From positions 310,001 to 374,000 of the forward strand of contig NZ_JAMTCI010000001.1 of assembly GCF_024171765.1 (NCBI RefSeq): 64,000 nt of DNA, given 5' to 3'. Under the pieces are notes generated by a model. That model had not been told where the DNA came from and made no database searches. It was given only the letters and a program-made list of their open reading frames with translations. Below are positions 44,795-54,175 of this stretch, in pieces. Positions within the stretch are counted from its first letter, which is position 1, and each line of letters opens with the position of its first letter. The translations under genes and the position numbers were made by a program. Source of the DNA: Williamsia deligens (GTDB lineage: Bacteria; Actinomycetota; Actinomycetes; Mycobacteriales; Mycobacteriaceae).

Positions 44795-47278
44795 CTAGAG
44801 CTTCTCGACGGGGAGTCCGCCCAGCGACATCAGGGTGATGCGGCCACCGCTGCCGAAGTCGAACGTGACGCGTTCCGTCGCCCCCGACCCCTCCTTGGCG
44901 ACGACCTTCCCCATCCCATACTTCGCGTGGGTCACCCGGTCGCCCACGGACACCGAGACCTGTGTGTTGCGACCGCGCGTCGGGTCCGACGAATACGACG
45001 ACCGTCCGCGCATCCCCCGGTTCGACTCCTCACCCGAACCCGACCGGTAGGAACCGGCGCCGAAGAAGCCACCGGAACTTCCGAACGAGCGTTCCCGCCG
45101 CTTCGGCTCCGTGCGCTGCCAGTCGATGAGGTGCTGCGGGATCTCCTGCAGGAAGCGGGATTCCGGGTTCGACACCGGCTGCCCCCATGCTGATCGCACC
45201 ATCGCACGCGTCACGTAGAGCCGCTGCCGCGCGCGGGTGATGCCCACGTACGCGAGCCGACGTTCCTCGCTCAACTCCGCGGGGTCGCCGAGGGACCGCA
45301 TGTGCGGGAACTGTCCGTCCTCCCAGCCGGTCACGAACACCACCGGGAACTCGAGTCCCTTGGCGGTGTGCAACGTCATCAGGGTGACGACGCCCGAGGC
45401 GCTGTCGGGCACCTGGTCGGCGTCGGCGACGAGTGAGACACGTTCGAGGAAAGCCGCGAGCGACCCGGGTTCCGGTTCGCCGTCGGCGGGATCGGGACGG
45501 TCGTCGGGGTCGAGGGCGGCGGCGTCGATGCTGAACTCCCGGGCGACCGAGACCAGTTCGTCGAGGTTGTCGAGCCGGGCCCCGTCCTGCGGGTCCGACG
45601 ACCCCTCGAGTTCGTCGCGGTAGCCCGAGCGGGCGACGATCGCCTCGACGAGGTCACCGATGTCGGCGTTGTCGCGCCCGGCGTCGACGGAGACGGTGTC
45701 CGCGTCCTCGGCGTCACCGGCGGCGAAGATGGCCAGGAAGTCGTTCCGGAGCCCCTCGATGAGGTCGACGAAACCCGAGATCTGCTTCACCGCACGCGAG
45801 TTCAGCATCGCCACGTTGCCTGCGGCCGCGTCGATCAGAGCCTGGTAGTAGCTGATGCCCGCGTTCTCCGAGTGCACCGCCACGCACGCCTGGGCGCGGT
45901 CACCGATGGCACGTTTGGGGACGTTGACGATGCGACGCAGGCTGACGGTGTCGTCGGGGTTGGCCACCACCCGCAGGTAGGCGACGATGTCGCGCACCTC
46001 GCGCCGTTCGTAGAAGCGCACACCACCGACGACCTTGTAGGCGATGCCGAGGCGGATGAACACCTCCTCCAACGCCCGTGAGCCGCTGTTGGTCCGGTAG
46101 AAGACGGCGACGTCGGAGTAGGTGAACTCACCGGTGTCGGTGAGGCGGTCGATCTCACCGGCGATGAAGGACGCCTCGTCGCGTTCGGTGTCGGCGACGT
46201 AGCCGACGATCAGTTCGCCGTCGCCGGAGTCGGTCCAGAGCTTCTTCTCCCGCCGGTTCGGGTTGCGCGCGATGACCGCGTTGGCCGCCGAGAGGATCGT
46301 CTGCGTCGACCGGTAGTTCTGTTCGAGCAGGATGGTCTCGGTGTCGGGGAAGTCGCGCTCGAACTCCTCGATGTTGCGGATCGTGGCACCGCGGAACGCG
46401 TAGATCGACTGGTCGGCGTCACCGACGACGCACAGCTCCGACGGGGTGACCGCGCCCTGACCCGTACCGACGAGTTCGCGGACGAGCACGTACTGGGCGT
46501 GGTTGGTGTCCTGGTACTCGTCGACGAGGACATGGCGGAACCGGCGACGGTAGTACTCCGCGACCTCCGGGTGGGTCTGCAGCAGCGTCACCGTCTCGCC
46601 GATGAGGTCGTCGAAGTCGAAGGCGTTCGCCGACGCGAGCCGCCGTTGGTACTGGACGTAGATGTCGGCGAGGGTCCGCAGGGTGTCGTCGTCGGCCTCG
46701 GAGGCCTGTTCGACGGCCGTCGCCGGGTCGACGAGTTCGTTCTTCAGGTTCGAGATGTGGATGCCGGAGCCGCGGGGCGAGAACTTCTTCGGGTCCAGGT
46801 CGAGATCGCGCACGATCATCGCCAACAGGCGCTTGGAGTCGTCCGCGTCGTAGATGGAGAAGTTGGAGTTGCGGCTCGCGATCAGCGCCGCCTGCGCCCG
46901 CAGGATCCGCACGCACGTGGAGTGGAACGTCGACACCCACATCCGGTTGGCCCGGGGACCGACGAGCGACGCCACGCGTTCACGCATCTCGGCGGCGGCC
47001 TTGTTGGTGAACGTGATGGCCAGGACTTCGCCCGGCGAGACGTCACGCTGGGCGAGCAGGTAGGCGATCCGGCGGGTCAACACGGCGGTCTTGCCCGACC
47101 CCGCGCCGGCCACGATGAGCAGCGGCGAGCCGGAATGGCGCACCGCGGCCTGCTGCTGCGGGTTGAGGCCGTCGAGCAGTTCCCGGGCGCGATCCGTCAG
47201 ATCGTCCGTGGCGACGCCCGAGACCGCCGGATCACCCCTGGTGAGACCGGGAAGAGACGGTTGCGGTGCGGATTTCAT
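44795..47278 (-). CDS. pcrA: ATP-dependent DNA helicase PcrA/UvrD1
   Basis: 827-residue superfamily 1A helicase that unwinds DNA in nucleotide-excision repair and clears recombination intermediates. Seen: motif I VAGAGSGKTAVLTRRI (about 55-70), Ia TFTNKAAAEMRERV, II LVDEYQDTNHAQYVL, III VVGDADQSIYAFRGA, IV NYRSTQTIL, V TLMTLHTAKGLEFPVVF, VI RRLAYVGITRARQRLYV, and a C-terminal Tudor-like domain (about 770-827, SVSVGDRVTHAKYGMGKV) that binds RNA polymerase in PcrA. ATG 47278. A Gly/Ser-rich linker precedes the Tudor part. Confidence 0.97.
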   Translation of the reverse strand: MKSAPQPSLPGLTRGDPAVSGVATDDLTDRARELLDGLNPQQQAAVRHSGSPLLIVAGAGSGKTAVLTRRIAYLLAQRDVSPGEVLAITFTNKAAAEMRERVASLVGPRANRMWVSTFHSTCVRILRAQAALIASRNSNFSIYDADDSKRLLAMIVRDLDLDPKKFSPRGSGIHISNLKNELVDPATAVEQASEADDDTLRTLADIYVQYQRRLASANAFDFDDLIGETVTLLQTHPEVAEYYRRRFRHVLVDEYQDTNHAQYVLVRELVGTGQGAVTPSELCVVGDADQSIYAFRGATIRNIEEFERDFPDTETILLEQNYRSTQTILSAANAVIARNPNRREKKLWTDSGDGELIVGYVADTERDEASFIAGEIDRLTDTGEFTYSDVAVFYRTNSGSRALEEVFIRLGIAYKVVGGVRFYERREVRDIVAYLRVVANPDDTVSLRRIVNVPKRAIGDRAQACVAVHSENAGISYYQALIDAAAGNVAMLNSRAVKQISGFVDLIEGLRNDFLAIFAAGDAEDADTVSVDAGRDNADIGDLVEAIVARSGYRDELEGSSDPQDGARLDNLDELVSVAREFSIDAAALDPDDRPDPADGEPEPGSLAAFLERVSLVADADQVPDSASGVVTLMTLHTAKGLEFPVVFVTGWEDGQFPHMRSLGDPAELSEERRLAYVGITRARQRLYVTRAMVRSAWGQPVSNPESRFLQEIPQHLIDWQRTEPKRRERSFGSSGGFFGAGSYRSGSGEESNRGMRGRSSYSSDPTRGRNTQVSVSVGDRVTHAKYGMGKVVAKEGSGATERVTFDFGSGGRITLMSLGGLPVEKL

Positions 47279-47343
47279 CAAGGATCGAGACTACCCGCGG
47301 CATCGGACAGCATGCGCGCGCCATGCGCACAGGTGTGCGAAGG

Positions 47344-49182
47344 TCAGCGCAGCAGCGCGGGGTCGTAGACCTCGCCGACCTGCCCGGCCGCGAGGTGCAG
47401 GCCGAGGCCGGGGGTGACGGGACGCACCGAGACGGCGTCTCCCGAGCCCATCGCCTGGACGTAGAGCGGATGCAGACCCGACTCCACGCGCACCCGTTCC
47501 GGAGCGCTGTCGCCGACGCGGACCTCCACCTCGCCGTCGCCGGTCGCGCAGTAGCCGAGCGCGACGGTCCACCGCCAGCGGATGAGCGGTCCGTCGAGCG
47601 GGATGGAGGTGGGGCCGGTGATCTCGGGTCGCGCACAGGTCCCCGCCCCCGCGGCGAACGTGCGCGCCCGGGTGACGGCGCCGTCGGCGATCTCGCCGCG
47701 GGGATCGAGCACGCGGAGCCTGTCGGCGGAATCCCCGAACGTCGGTCGGTCCCGGAGCCCCGCGAACACCCGGGAGACCTGGTTGTCGGGGTAGGCGACC
47801 GGCAGCAGCACCTCCAGCGGGAGCGCCTGGTCGAACATGGGGGTGCCCGCCATCTGCGCGAGCGAGGCCGTCGCGGTTCGCAGGTAGTCACCGGTCGGGT
47901 TGTCGGCCCAGCTGTCGGTGAATGCGACGGTGGAGACGACGGACGACGCGGCGACGGTCGCGGTGGCCGCGACACCGACGAGGCGCAGTCGGGACGCTGC
48001 GACGGGCACCGACCCTCGCGGCGGCGAGGACATCACGAGCACGGCCGCCACGGCCAGCACGAGCGCACTGTCGGGGAGATAGCGCAGTGTCTGGGCGAGC
48101 TCGAGCGCCGTCCCCGAACTGCTGCGATTCCAGCTGACCAGCAGCTGGGCGACGACGACGTATCCGGCTGCGGCGGCCACGACAGCACCCGCTCCGCGGC
48201 GCCCCGCGACACCCGCCGCGACGACGACGACCACGACCACCGCTGCGACGAGCACCGTTCCCGTCCCGACGGCACCGAACGGCGGACTCGGGTTCCATCG
48301 CCCCCACGACCACGGACCGCCGACGAGCGCCGGCAGCACGCCGTGGGTCACGGCCCGCCAGGTCAGTGCCCACGTCTGCCCCAGCGAGTGGTCGCCCGCA
48401 GCGGGGTGGGCGAGGACCGCGAAACAGACCGCCCACACCACGGTGACACCGGCGAGCGCACCCCACAGCGGTCGCGACCGCGCCAGTGCGGCCCGCACGG
48501 TCGTGTCCCGACCCGCCAGTCGGTCACGGCGGACGCACAGCACGGCGACCATCAGGGCAATCGGGCCGACGAGGGCGGCCTTCTCGAAGAACGTCATCCC
48601 GATCGCGGCGACGATCGCCGAGCGCACCGCCAGGGTCCGGACGGCGACGGGAACCCGGCCGCGACAGGCCAGCACCGCATCCCCGGCGACCCACGCCGCC
48701 GCCGCGACGAACGGCAGGCTGTTCAGGCCCGCGGCCCACCACACCGACGCCGGCACGGTCATCGGGCTGAACAGGTAGAGGACGAACACCGCGACCGTGG
48801 CGGGCCGCACGCCGCCGACGATCACCATCAGCCGCCCCACGACCGTCGACACGACGGCCTGACCGACCACCAGCGACGCGGCGGCGACCGGCCAGCTCAG
48901 CGGCGCGATCGTGGTCAGCAGACCGGCGACGGCGAACGCCCCCGGCATCACGTGGCCGTCGTGGTTGTCGAGGAGGAAGCCCGGTCCGCCGGCCGACCCG
49001 GACCGGGCGATCAGGATCAGGTCGTCCCAGTAGAAGTCGCCGCGGGCGAGAGTCCAGCACCGCAGAGCGAGCTGCGCCACGACCGCGAGCGCCGCCACGA
49101 CGAGAAGGGTGCGGACGGACGGGCGCGCGATCCGGGTCGATGCCCGGGGCGCACGCTCCGCCGTCGGCGTCGACAGGACCAC
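47344..49182 (-). CDS. polytopic membrane protein, possible glycosyltransferase
   Basis: 612-residue membrane protein I cannot assign to a named family. Seen: about ten membrane helices from residue 21 to about 445, with the first loop carrying DFYWDDLILIARSGS (an acidic pair as in GT-C glycosyltransferases), then FLLDNHDGHVMPGAFAVAG; a soluble C-terminal domain of about 150 residues. The start GTG at 49182 was chosen because the upstream open frame overlaps the divergent chorismate mutase gene and shows no conserved sequence. Function by topology only: envelope sugar transfer. Its promoter would share the 36-bp gap with the chorismate mutase gene. Confidence 0.7.
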   Translation of the reverse strand: MVLSTPTAERAPRASTRIARPSVRTLLVVAALAVVAQLALRCWTLARGDFYWDDLILIARSGSAGGPGFLLDNHDGHVMPGAFAVAGLLTTIAPLSWPVAAASLVVGQAVVSTVVGRLMVIVGGVRPATVAVFVLYLFSPMTVPASVWWAAGLNSLPFVAAAAWVAGDAVLACRGRVPVAVRTLAVRSAIVAAIGMTFFEKAALVGPIALMVAVLCVRRDRLAGRDTTVRAALARSRPLWGALAGVTVVWAVCFAVLAHPAAGDHSLGQTWALTWRAVTHGVLPALVGGPWSWGRWNPSPPFGAVGTGTVLVAAVVVVVVVAAGVAGRRGAGAVVAAAAGYVVVAQLLVSWNRSSSGTALELAQTLRYLPDSALVLAVAAVLVMSSPPRGSVPVAASRLRLVGVAATATVAASSVVSTVAFTDSWADNPTGDYLRTATASLAQMAGTPMFDQALPLEVLLPVAYPDNQVSRVFAGLRDRPTFGDSADRLRVLDPRGEIADGAVTRARTFAAGAGTCARPEITGPTSIPLDGPLIRWRWTVALGYCATGDGEVEVRVGDSAPERVRVESGLHPLYVQAMGSGDAVSVRPVTPGLGLHLAAGQVGEVYDPALLR

Positions 49183-49218
49183 GGGGTCGTGTGTACCAGC
49201 CGTGGCAAGATCTGCGGG

Positions 49219-49569
49219 ATGGACACCCCCGACCAGTCGGCCGACGCCGCTGCCCCCGACCAGTCGGCCGACGCCTCCGGGATCGACCTGTCGGCGTACG
49301 ACCTCGGCCCCGACGTCAGCGCGATCGGCGAGGACATCGACGCCCTGCGCGCGGAGATCGACCGCCTCGACGCGATCATCCTGGCGGCCGTCACCCGACG
49401 CAGCAACGTCTCCAAGCAGGTCGGCCGCACGCGGATGGCCGCGGGCGGACCCCGTCTCGTCTACAGCCGCGAGGTGAAGGTGCTGGAGCGGTTCTCCTCC
49501 CTCGGCAGCGAGGGACACACCCTCGCGATGCTGCTGCTCCGCCTCGGTCGCGGTCCCCTCGGCCGGTGA
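49219..49569 (+). CDS. chorismate mutase (intracellular, AroQ-delta type)
   Basis: 116-residue helical chorismate mutase, converting chorismate to prephenate for Phe/Tyr synthesis. Seen: an N-terminal tail with an imperfect duplication of DQSADA, then helix EDIDALRAEIDRLDAIILAA, RRSNVSKQVGRTR, and the C-terminal LLLRLGRGPLGR, which in the M. tuberculosis enzyme (Rv0948c) docks on DAHP synthase and switches on its activity. The presence of that tail suggests the same partner here. The stop overlaps the start of the sulfatase gene (GTGA). Confidence 0.92.
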   Translation: MDTPDQSADAAAPDQSADASGIDLSAYDLGPDVSAIGEDIDALRAEIDRLDAIILAAVTRRSNVSKQVGRTRMAAGGPRLVYSREVKVLERFSSLGSEGHTLAMLLLRLGRGPLGR

Positions 49570-50984
49570 GCACAGCGTCCGAGGCCCCCATGCGCGACAA
49601 CGTCCTGTTCGTCCACTGGCACGACCTCGGACGCCACCTGGCCTGCTACGGCGCGCAGGGGGTCGTGAGCCCCGTCCTCGACACCCTCGCGGCCGACGGC
49701 GTGCTCCTCACGGATGCGCATGCGGCGGCGCCGCTGTGTTCGCCGGCGCGCGGGGCGCTGTTCACCGGTCGCTACCCGCACTCGACGGGCCTCATCGGCC
49801 TCGCGCACCACGGGTTCGAGTACCACGACGACGTCCGGACGCTGCCGGCGATCCTGTCCTCCCACGGCTGGGCCACACAGCTCTACGGGATGCAGCACGA
49901 GAGCTCCGACCCGTCCCGGATCGGCTTCGACGACTGGGACGTCTCGGACTCCCGCTGTGACCACGTCGTCGCGCGGTCCCAGGAGTGGTTGCGTGAGCAC
50001 GGGACCGACGGACCGTTCCTGCTGACCGCGGGCTTCTTCGAGACCCACCGCCCCTACCCCGCCGACGAGTACCCGCCGGAGGACCCGAGCGCTGTCACCG
50101 TCCCGCCGTTCCTGCCCGACGCGCGTCCGGTCCGGGAGGACATCGCCGGGTTGCAGGCATCCATCACCAAGGCCGACGCCGCGGTCGGTCGCCTTCTGGA
50201 CACCCTCGCCGAACTCGCCCTGGACGCGACCACCTGGGTCGTGTTCATCACCGACCACGGCGTCGCCTTCCCCCGGGCCAAGTCCACTCTCTACGAGGCG
50301 GGTACGGGTGTCGCGTGCATCATCCGGCCGCCGACGGCGCGCGGTGTGACGCCGCATCACTACGACGACCTGTTCAGCGGCGTCGACCTCTCCCCCACGA
50401 TCCTCGACGCGCTCGGGCTCGACGTCCCCGACGACATGGAGGGGTTCTCCCATGCCACGGAGATGTTCGGCCCGCCTGTCGATGCCGACGCCGTCCGCTC
50501 GGAGGTGTTCACGGAGAAGACATTTCACGACAGCTTCGATCCGATCCGCGCCGTGCGGACCACCACCCACCGCTACATCGAGAACTATGCGCGACGCCCG
50601 GCCCTGAGTCTGCCGCTGGACATCCTCGACAGCCCATCGGCGCTGGCGCTCGACGGGTCCCAGGATCTCCCGCGTCCCGAACGCGAGCTGTACGACCTGC
50701 GTGTGGACCCGCTGGAGCGGATCAACCTCGCCGACGACCCCGCGCACGCGACGATCCGCGACGACCTCGCTGCCCGCTTGCACCGGTGGCGCACCGAGAC
50801 CGGCGACGAGCTCCTCGACGAGGCCACGGGCACCGCGATCGCCGCGGAGTTCATGCGACGTCACCACGCCCAGCTCGACACCGAGCCCGCGCGGGAGAAG
50901 ACCCGGAGCCTCCCGTCCCGCCGCCCCTTGGGCGAGCAGCGCGAGCTGCGTCGCACCGCGCGGGACCCCGACAGGGAAAGTTAG
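49566..50984 (+). CDS. sulfatase (formylglycine-dependent)
   Basis: 472-residue type I sulfatase. Seen: formylglycine signature CSPARGALFTGRY with Cys58 as the residue to be converted, metal ligands near VHWHDLGRHLACYG, the His in FITDHGVAFPRAKSTLYEAG and the late Lys. A CxPxR motif in an aerobe needs a formylglycine-generating enzyme, and one is encoded at 57114-57995. The GTG start at 49566 overlaps the chorismate mutase stop; an ATG at 49590 is the alternative. No signal peptide is visible, so it acts in the cytoplasm. Substrate unknown; a sulfotransferase is encoded in the same region. Confidence 0.92.
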   Translation: MSTASEAPMRDNVLFVHWHDLGRHLACYGAQGVVSPVLDTLAADGVLLTDAHAAAPLCSPARGALFTGRYPHSTGLIGLAHHGFEYHDDVRTLPAILSSHGWATQLYGMQHESSDPSRIGFDDWDVSDSRCDHVVARSQEWLREHGTDGPFLLTAGFFETHRPYPADEYPPEDPSAVTVPPFLPDARPVREDIAGLQASITKADAAVGRLLDTLAELALDATTWVVFITDHGVAFPRAKSTLYEAGTGVACIIRPPTARGVTPHHYDDLFSGVDLSPTILDALGLDVPDDMEGFSHATEMFGPPVDADAVRSEVFTEKTFHDSFDPIRAVRTTTHRYIENYARRPALSLPLDILDSPSALALDGSQDLPRPERELYDLRVDPLERINLADDPAHATIRDDLAARLHRWRTETGDELLDEATGTAIAAEFMRRHHAQLDTEPAREKTRSLPSRRPLGEQRELRRTARDPDRES

Positions 50985-51034
50985 CCTCGCGTCTGAAGTA
51001 GTTGTGTCCTAAGGCAATCGAACGAGTTCACATT

Positions 51035-51052
51035 CATCAACGCCCGTTGATG
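51035..51052. promoter_or_regulatory. palindrome CATCAACG-CC-CGTTGATG
   Basis: Perfect 8-bp arms in the 174-bp gap between the sulfatase gene and the small membrane-protein gene. It is followed by a second perfect 20-bp palindrome centred on CCGATCGG (51099-51118) and a third hairpin CCCCGG-TCA-CCGGGG (51119-51133). The first could be an operator, the second and third a leader structure or terminator. Confidence 0.45.
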
Positions 51053-51158
51053 TTGTGTCAGTGGAGGTTTCACGCCCGGCCTGTGGGGAATCAGAGGTGC
51101 GGCACCGATCGGTGCCGCCCCCGGTCACCGGGGTCACCACTCACACAGGAGACAGACG

Positions 51159-51482
51159 ATGACGAGCAGCCACGATCCGGGCCTGCGCCCCAACCCGGCT
51201 CACCACGGCGAGCCCGCCCCCTTCCCGCCGGCCCCGCACACCGCGAACCTGCGCCAGCGGATCGAGACGAAGGTCTCCACGAAGACCACCGAGTTGATCG
51301 CCTACGTGGTCGCCGTGCTCGCCGTGGTGATCACCGCGCTCGTGGTCGGTGGCGACGACGGCAGCAGTGACCCGTTCGGCGCAGCGGAGGCACTGAAGTA
51401 CATCACCTGGCTGACCATCGGTTACATGGTCGCCCGGGGACTCGCGAAGTCGGGCAGCCCGGCCACCGACGACCGCAACTGA
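51159..51482 (+). CDS. small hypothetical membrane protein
   Basis: 107 residues, not recognised. Seen: a Pro-rich N-terminus (about 1-28), one strong membrane helix (about 46-64, LIAYVVAVLAVVITALVVGG) and a second weaker one (about 82-100, YITWLTIGYMVARGLAK). ATG with AGGAG eight bases upstream. Preceded by several palindromes, and followed on the other strand by the LLM oxidoreductase gene. Function unknown. Confidence 0.75.
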   Translation: MTSSHDPGLRPNPAHHGEPAPFPPAPHTANLRQRIETKVSTKTTELIAYVVAVLAVVITALVVGGDDGSSDPFGAAEALKYITWLTIGYMVARGLAKSGSPATDDRN

Positions 51483-51586
51483 GTCGATCCGGCTCGCCGG
51501 AGATGACACCGCTGGGTGGTGGCGCGTGCGCGATGCACGCGCCGCCGCTCAGCGGTGTTCGTCGTGGACGCCGTGCCGCATCACGC

Positions 51587-52582
51587 TCACATCGCCTCGA
51601 TCTGCGGCAGGATGTCGTTCTTGAGGCGCTTCATGTCGTCCATGGTCTTGGCCGTCGGCACGTCGGCGAACGGCGGCCACACCAGCAGCTTGGTCAGACC
51701 CGCCTCGCGGTAGCGCTTGAGGATGTCGGTGACCTGCCGCTCGGACCCGACGAGGAGGTTCGAGGCCTTGCCGGCGGGGGTGTCGTCCATGTCGACATCG
51801 GTGATCACCGTCCAGATCATGCTCGCGATGTCGAGGTCGTCGATGGTCCGTGACGTGTCGAGTTCCGCGAGTTCCGTGGCGATCCCGGCGCGCCAGGTCG
51901 CGATCTCCTCGGGCGAGTCCTGGATGCCGATCCACCCGTCGAGTCCGTACTTCGCCACCCGCTTGGCGGCCCGCTTCGCATCTTTGAGACCGCTGAAATA
52001 CATGGGCGGGCGCGGACTCTGGAGTGGCTTGGCGCCGAAACCGCTGGGGCCGAAGTCGGCGAACTCGCCGTGGTACTCGAACACGTCGTTCGCCCAGATC
52101 CCCTGCATGATCTCGATCGACTCGCGCAGGTGCTGGTGACGTCGCGGGAAGATGTGGCCCGCACTGGCGGCCGCGAACTCCTCGGGCATCCAGCCCGATC
52201 CGACGGCGACGTTCAGCCGACCGTTGCTCAGGTGGTCGATGGTGGCGAGCTCGGCGGCGAGCACACCCGGTGCGCGGTAGGGAGTGTCGATGATGCTCAT
52301 GCCGATCCGGACCTTGGTGGTCTTCGCGGCGAGCCACGGGATCAGCGGGAACCCCTGCAGGAACTGGCCTCTCGACGACACGGGCAACTGCTTGGGCAGT
52401 TCGTGCATCATGCCGAACGCGTATTCCATCTCCGCCCGGTCCGAGGACTCGGGGACGATGATGCGGTCGAGGGTCCAGACGGACTCGTACTCGAGTTCCT
52501 CGGCGAGTGCGGTGAGGTCCTCGAGTTCGGTGACGGTGATCTGCTCGCGGAAGTTGGGCAAATACAGGGCGAGTTCGAGCAT
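51587..52582 (-). CDS. LLM class flavin/F420-dependent oxidoreductase
   Basis: 331-residue luciferase-like (beta/alpha)8 oxidoreductase. Seen: LELALYLPNFREQITVTELE, LAAKTTKVRIGMSIIDTPYR, the signature NVAVGSGWMPEEFAAA, and LKRYREAGLTKLLVWPPF at the C-terminus. It probably uses F420 (inferred from the actinobacterial context) on a hydrophobic or steroid-like substrate. It lies upstream of no operon partner on the minus strand but 26 bp downstream of the acyl-CoA ligase gene, so it is probably co-transcribed with the ligase and SDR. Corresponds in type to Rv0953c. Confidence 0.9.
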   Translation of the reverse strand: MLELALYLPNFREQITVTELEDLTALAEELEYESVWTLDRIIVPESSDRAEMEYAFGMMHELPKQLPVSSRGQFLQGFPLIPWLAAKTTKVRIGMSIIDTPYRAPGVLAAELATIDHLSNGRLNVAVGSGWMPEEFAAASAGHIFPRRHQHLRESIEIMQGIWANDVFEYHGEFADFGPSGFGAKPLQSPRPPMYFSGLKDAKRAAKRVAKYGLDGWIGIQDSPEEIATWRAGIATELAELDTSRTIDDLDIASMIWTVITDVDMDDTPAGKASNLLVGSERQVTDILKRYREAGLTKLLVWPPFADVPTAKTMDDMKRLKNDILPQIEAM

Positions 52583-52608
52583 GGGGTCCTCCTCGGTGGA
52601 GCGGGTGG

Positions 52609-54141
52609 TCAGTGGGCTGCGAGCGCGGAGCGGATGTCGGTCTTGAGGATCTTCCCGACGGTCGAGCGGGGCAGATCGGGCCAGATCTCGATCTGTTTGG
52701 GCGCCTTGACCGATCCGATCCGCGCCTTGACGAACGCGGTCAGTTCCTCGGCGCTCGGCGGGTCACCGTCATGGAGGAGGACGACGGCAGTGACCCGTTC
52801 GCCCCACTTCTCGTCGGGCAGTCCGACGACGGCACAGTCACGAACGGCGGCGTGGGCCATGAGGGCCTGCTCCACCTCCGCGGAGTACACGTTGAACCCG
52901 CCGGTGATGATCATGTCCTTGGCGCGGTCGACGATGTGGAGGAGCCCATCCTCGTCGAGGAACCCGATGTCACCGGTGTGGTGCCAGCCGTGGGCCGATG
53001 CGGCCGCGGTCGCCTCCGGGTTGCGGTAGTAGCCCGCCATCACGAGCGGCCCGCGCACGCACACCTCGCCGCGCTCGCCCGTGGGGACCGCTGCGCCGTC
53101 CTCGTCGAGGATCGCGACCGTCACCAACGGGGACGGGAATCCCGCCGACGCGAGCCGGTCGTGGTGGATGCTGCCGTCCGGCAACCGATGCTCTGCGGGC
53201 GACAGCGTGGAGATCATCATCGGCGCCTCGGACTGGCCGAACAGCTGCGCCATCGGGCCGATCCGGTCGAGCGCCTCCGCGAGGCGACTGGTCGAGATCG
53301 GTGCAGCGCCGTACCAGAAGCACTGCAGCGTCGAGAGATCCGTCGCGTCGAGCGCCTCGTGCGCGAGCACCATGTAGATCAGCGTCGGGGGCAGGAACGT
53401 GTGCGTGATCCCATGGCGCGCGACCAGATCGAGGAACTCTCCCACGTCGGGGTGGTCCATCACCACGATCTCACCGCCGAGCGCCATGATCGGGAAGCAC
53501 AGGACGCCGGCCGCGTGCGTCAGCGGCGCCAACGCCAGGTACCGCGGCCGCCCGTCGAACGGATACCGCATGAGCACGACGGACGTCATCGTCTGCAGGT
53601 TGCGGTCGGTGAGCATGACGCCCTTCGGCCGTCCGGTCGTTCCTCCGGTGCCGACGAGCGCCACGACGTCGTCCACCGGATCGGCATCGACAGGGTCGTC
53701 GCCGGCGGCGTCGGCGAGCCAGTCGTCGAATCCCACGGCGAGCCCCGATCTCCCACCGAAGCGGACCAGGGTGGTGAGCTTCGGCAGACCGGGAGCGATG
53801 TCGGCGACCAGGTCGTCGAATGCCGGTTGGAAGAGCAGGGCGGTGCAGTCGATGAGGTCGAGCAGCTCCGCGTTCTCCTGCGCCGCGTTGCGCGGGTTGA
53901 TCGGGCACCACACCGCGCCGGCGCGAGCGATGCCGAAGATGCACGCGAACGACGTCGGGTGGTTGGCCGACAGGATGCCGACCTTGTCCCCCGGGGCGAC
54001 GCCCGACCGACGCAGTGCCCTCGCCACCGCATGCGAGAGGTCGACCACGTCGCCGTAGGTCAGCGACTCGCCGCCCAGCGTGAGGCACGGCGCGTCGGGC
54101 CCGAGCGAAGCGCCCTTGTCGAGGTAGAAGGCCAGTGTCAC
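52609..54141 (-). CDS. acyl-CoA synthetase (AMP-dependent, FadD/CaiC-like)
   Basis: 510-residue ANL ligase. Seen: P-loop VGTGGTTGRPKGVMLTDRN (about 163-181), A5 region LFGQSEAPMMI, A7-A8 GWHHTGDIGFLDEDGLLHIV and DRAKDMIITGGFNVYSAEVE, catalytic Lys in STVGKILKTDIR. GTG start at 54141; a 17-residue upstream extension is open but overlaps the SDR stop. Middle gene of an SDR-ligase-LLM operon that looks like steroid or branched-acid catabolism. The substrate is inferred from the partners only. Confidence 0.92.
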   Translation of the reverse strand: MTLAFYLDKGASLGPDAPCLTLGGESLTYGDVVDLSHAVARALRRSGVAPGDKVGILSANHPTSFACIFGIARAGAVWCPINPRNAAQENAELLDLIDCTALLFQPAFDDLVADIAPGLPKLTTLVRFGGRSGLAVGFDDWLADAAGDDPVDADPVDDVVALVGTGGTTGRPKGVMLTDRNLQTMTSVVLMRYPFDGRPRYLALAPLTHAAGVLCFPIMALGGEIVVMDHPDVGEFLDLVARHGITHTFLPPTLIYMVLAHEALDATDLSTLQCFWYGAAPISTSRLAEALDRIGPMAQLFGQSEAPMMISTLSPAEHRLPDGSIHHDRLASAGFPSPLVTVAILDEDGAAVPTGERGEVCVRGPLVMAGYYRNPEATAAASAHGWHHTGDIGFLDEDGLLHIVDRAKDMIITGGFNVYSAEVEQALMAHAAVRDCAVVGLPDEKWGERVTAVVLLHDGDPPSAEELTAFVKARIGSVKAPKQIEIWPDLPRSTVGKILKTDIRSALAAH

Positions 54142-54175
54142 AGCGGATCCCGGGCGTCCTGTGCGGCGGACGTCC

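Noticed and set aside
44687-45193. 168-residue plus-strand frame in the pcrA end
   Set aside because: Mostly antisense to the pcrA Tudor-like domain, with no ribosome-binding site; the upstream gap 44640-44790 has no supported gene.
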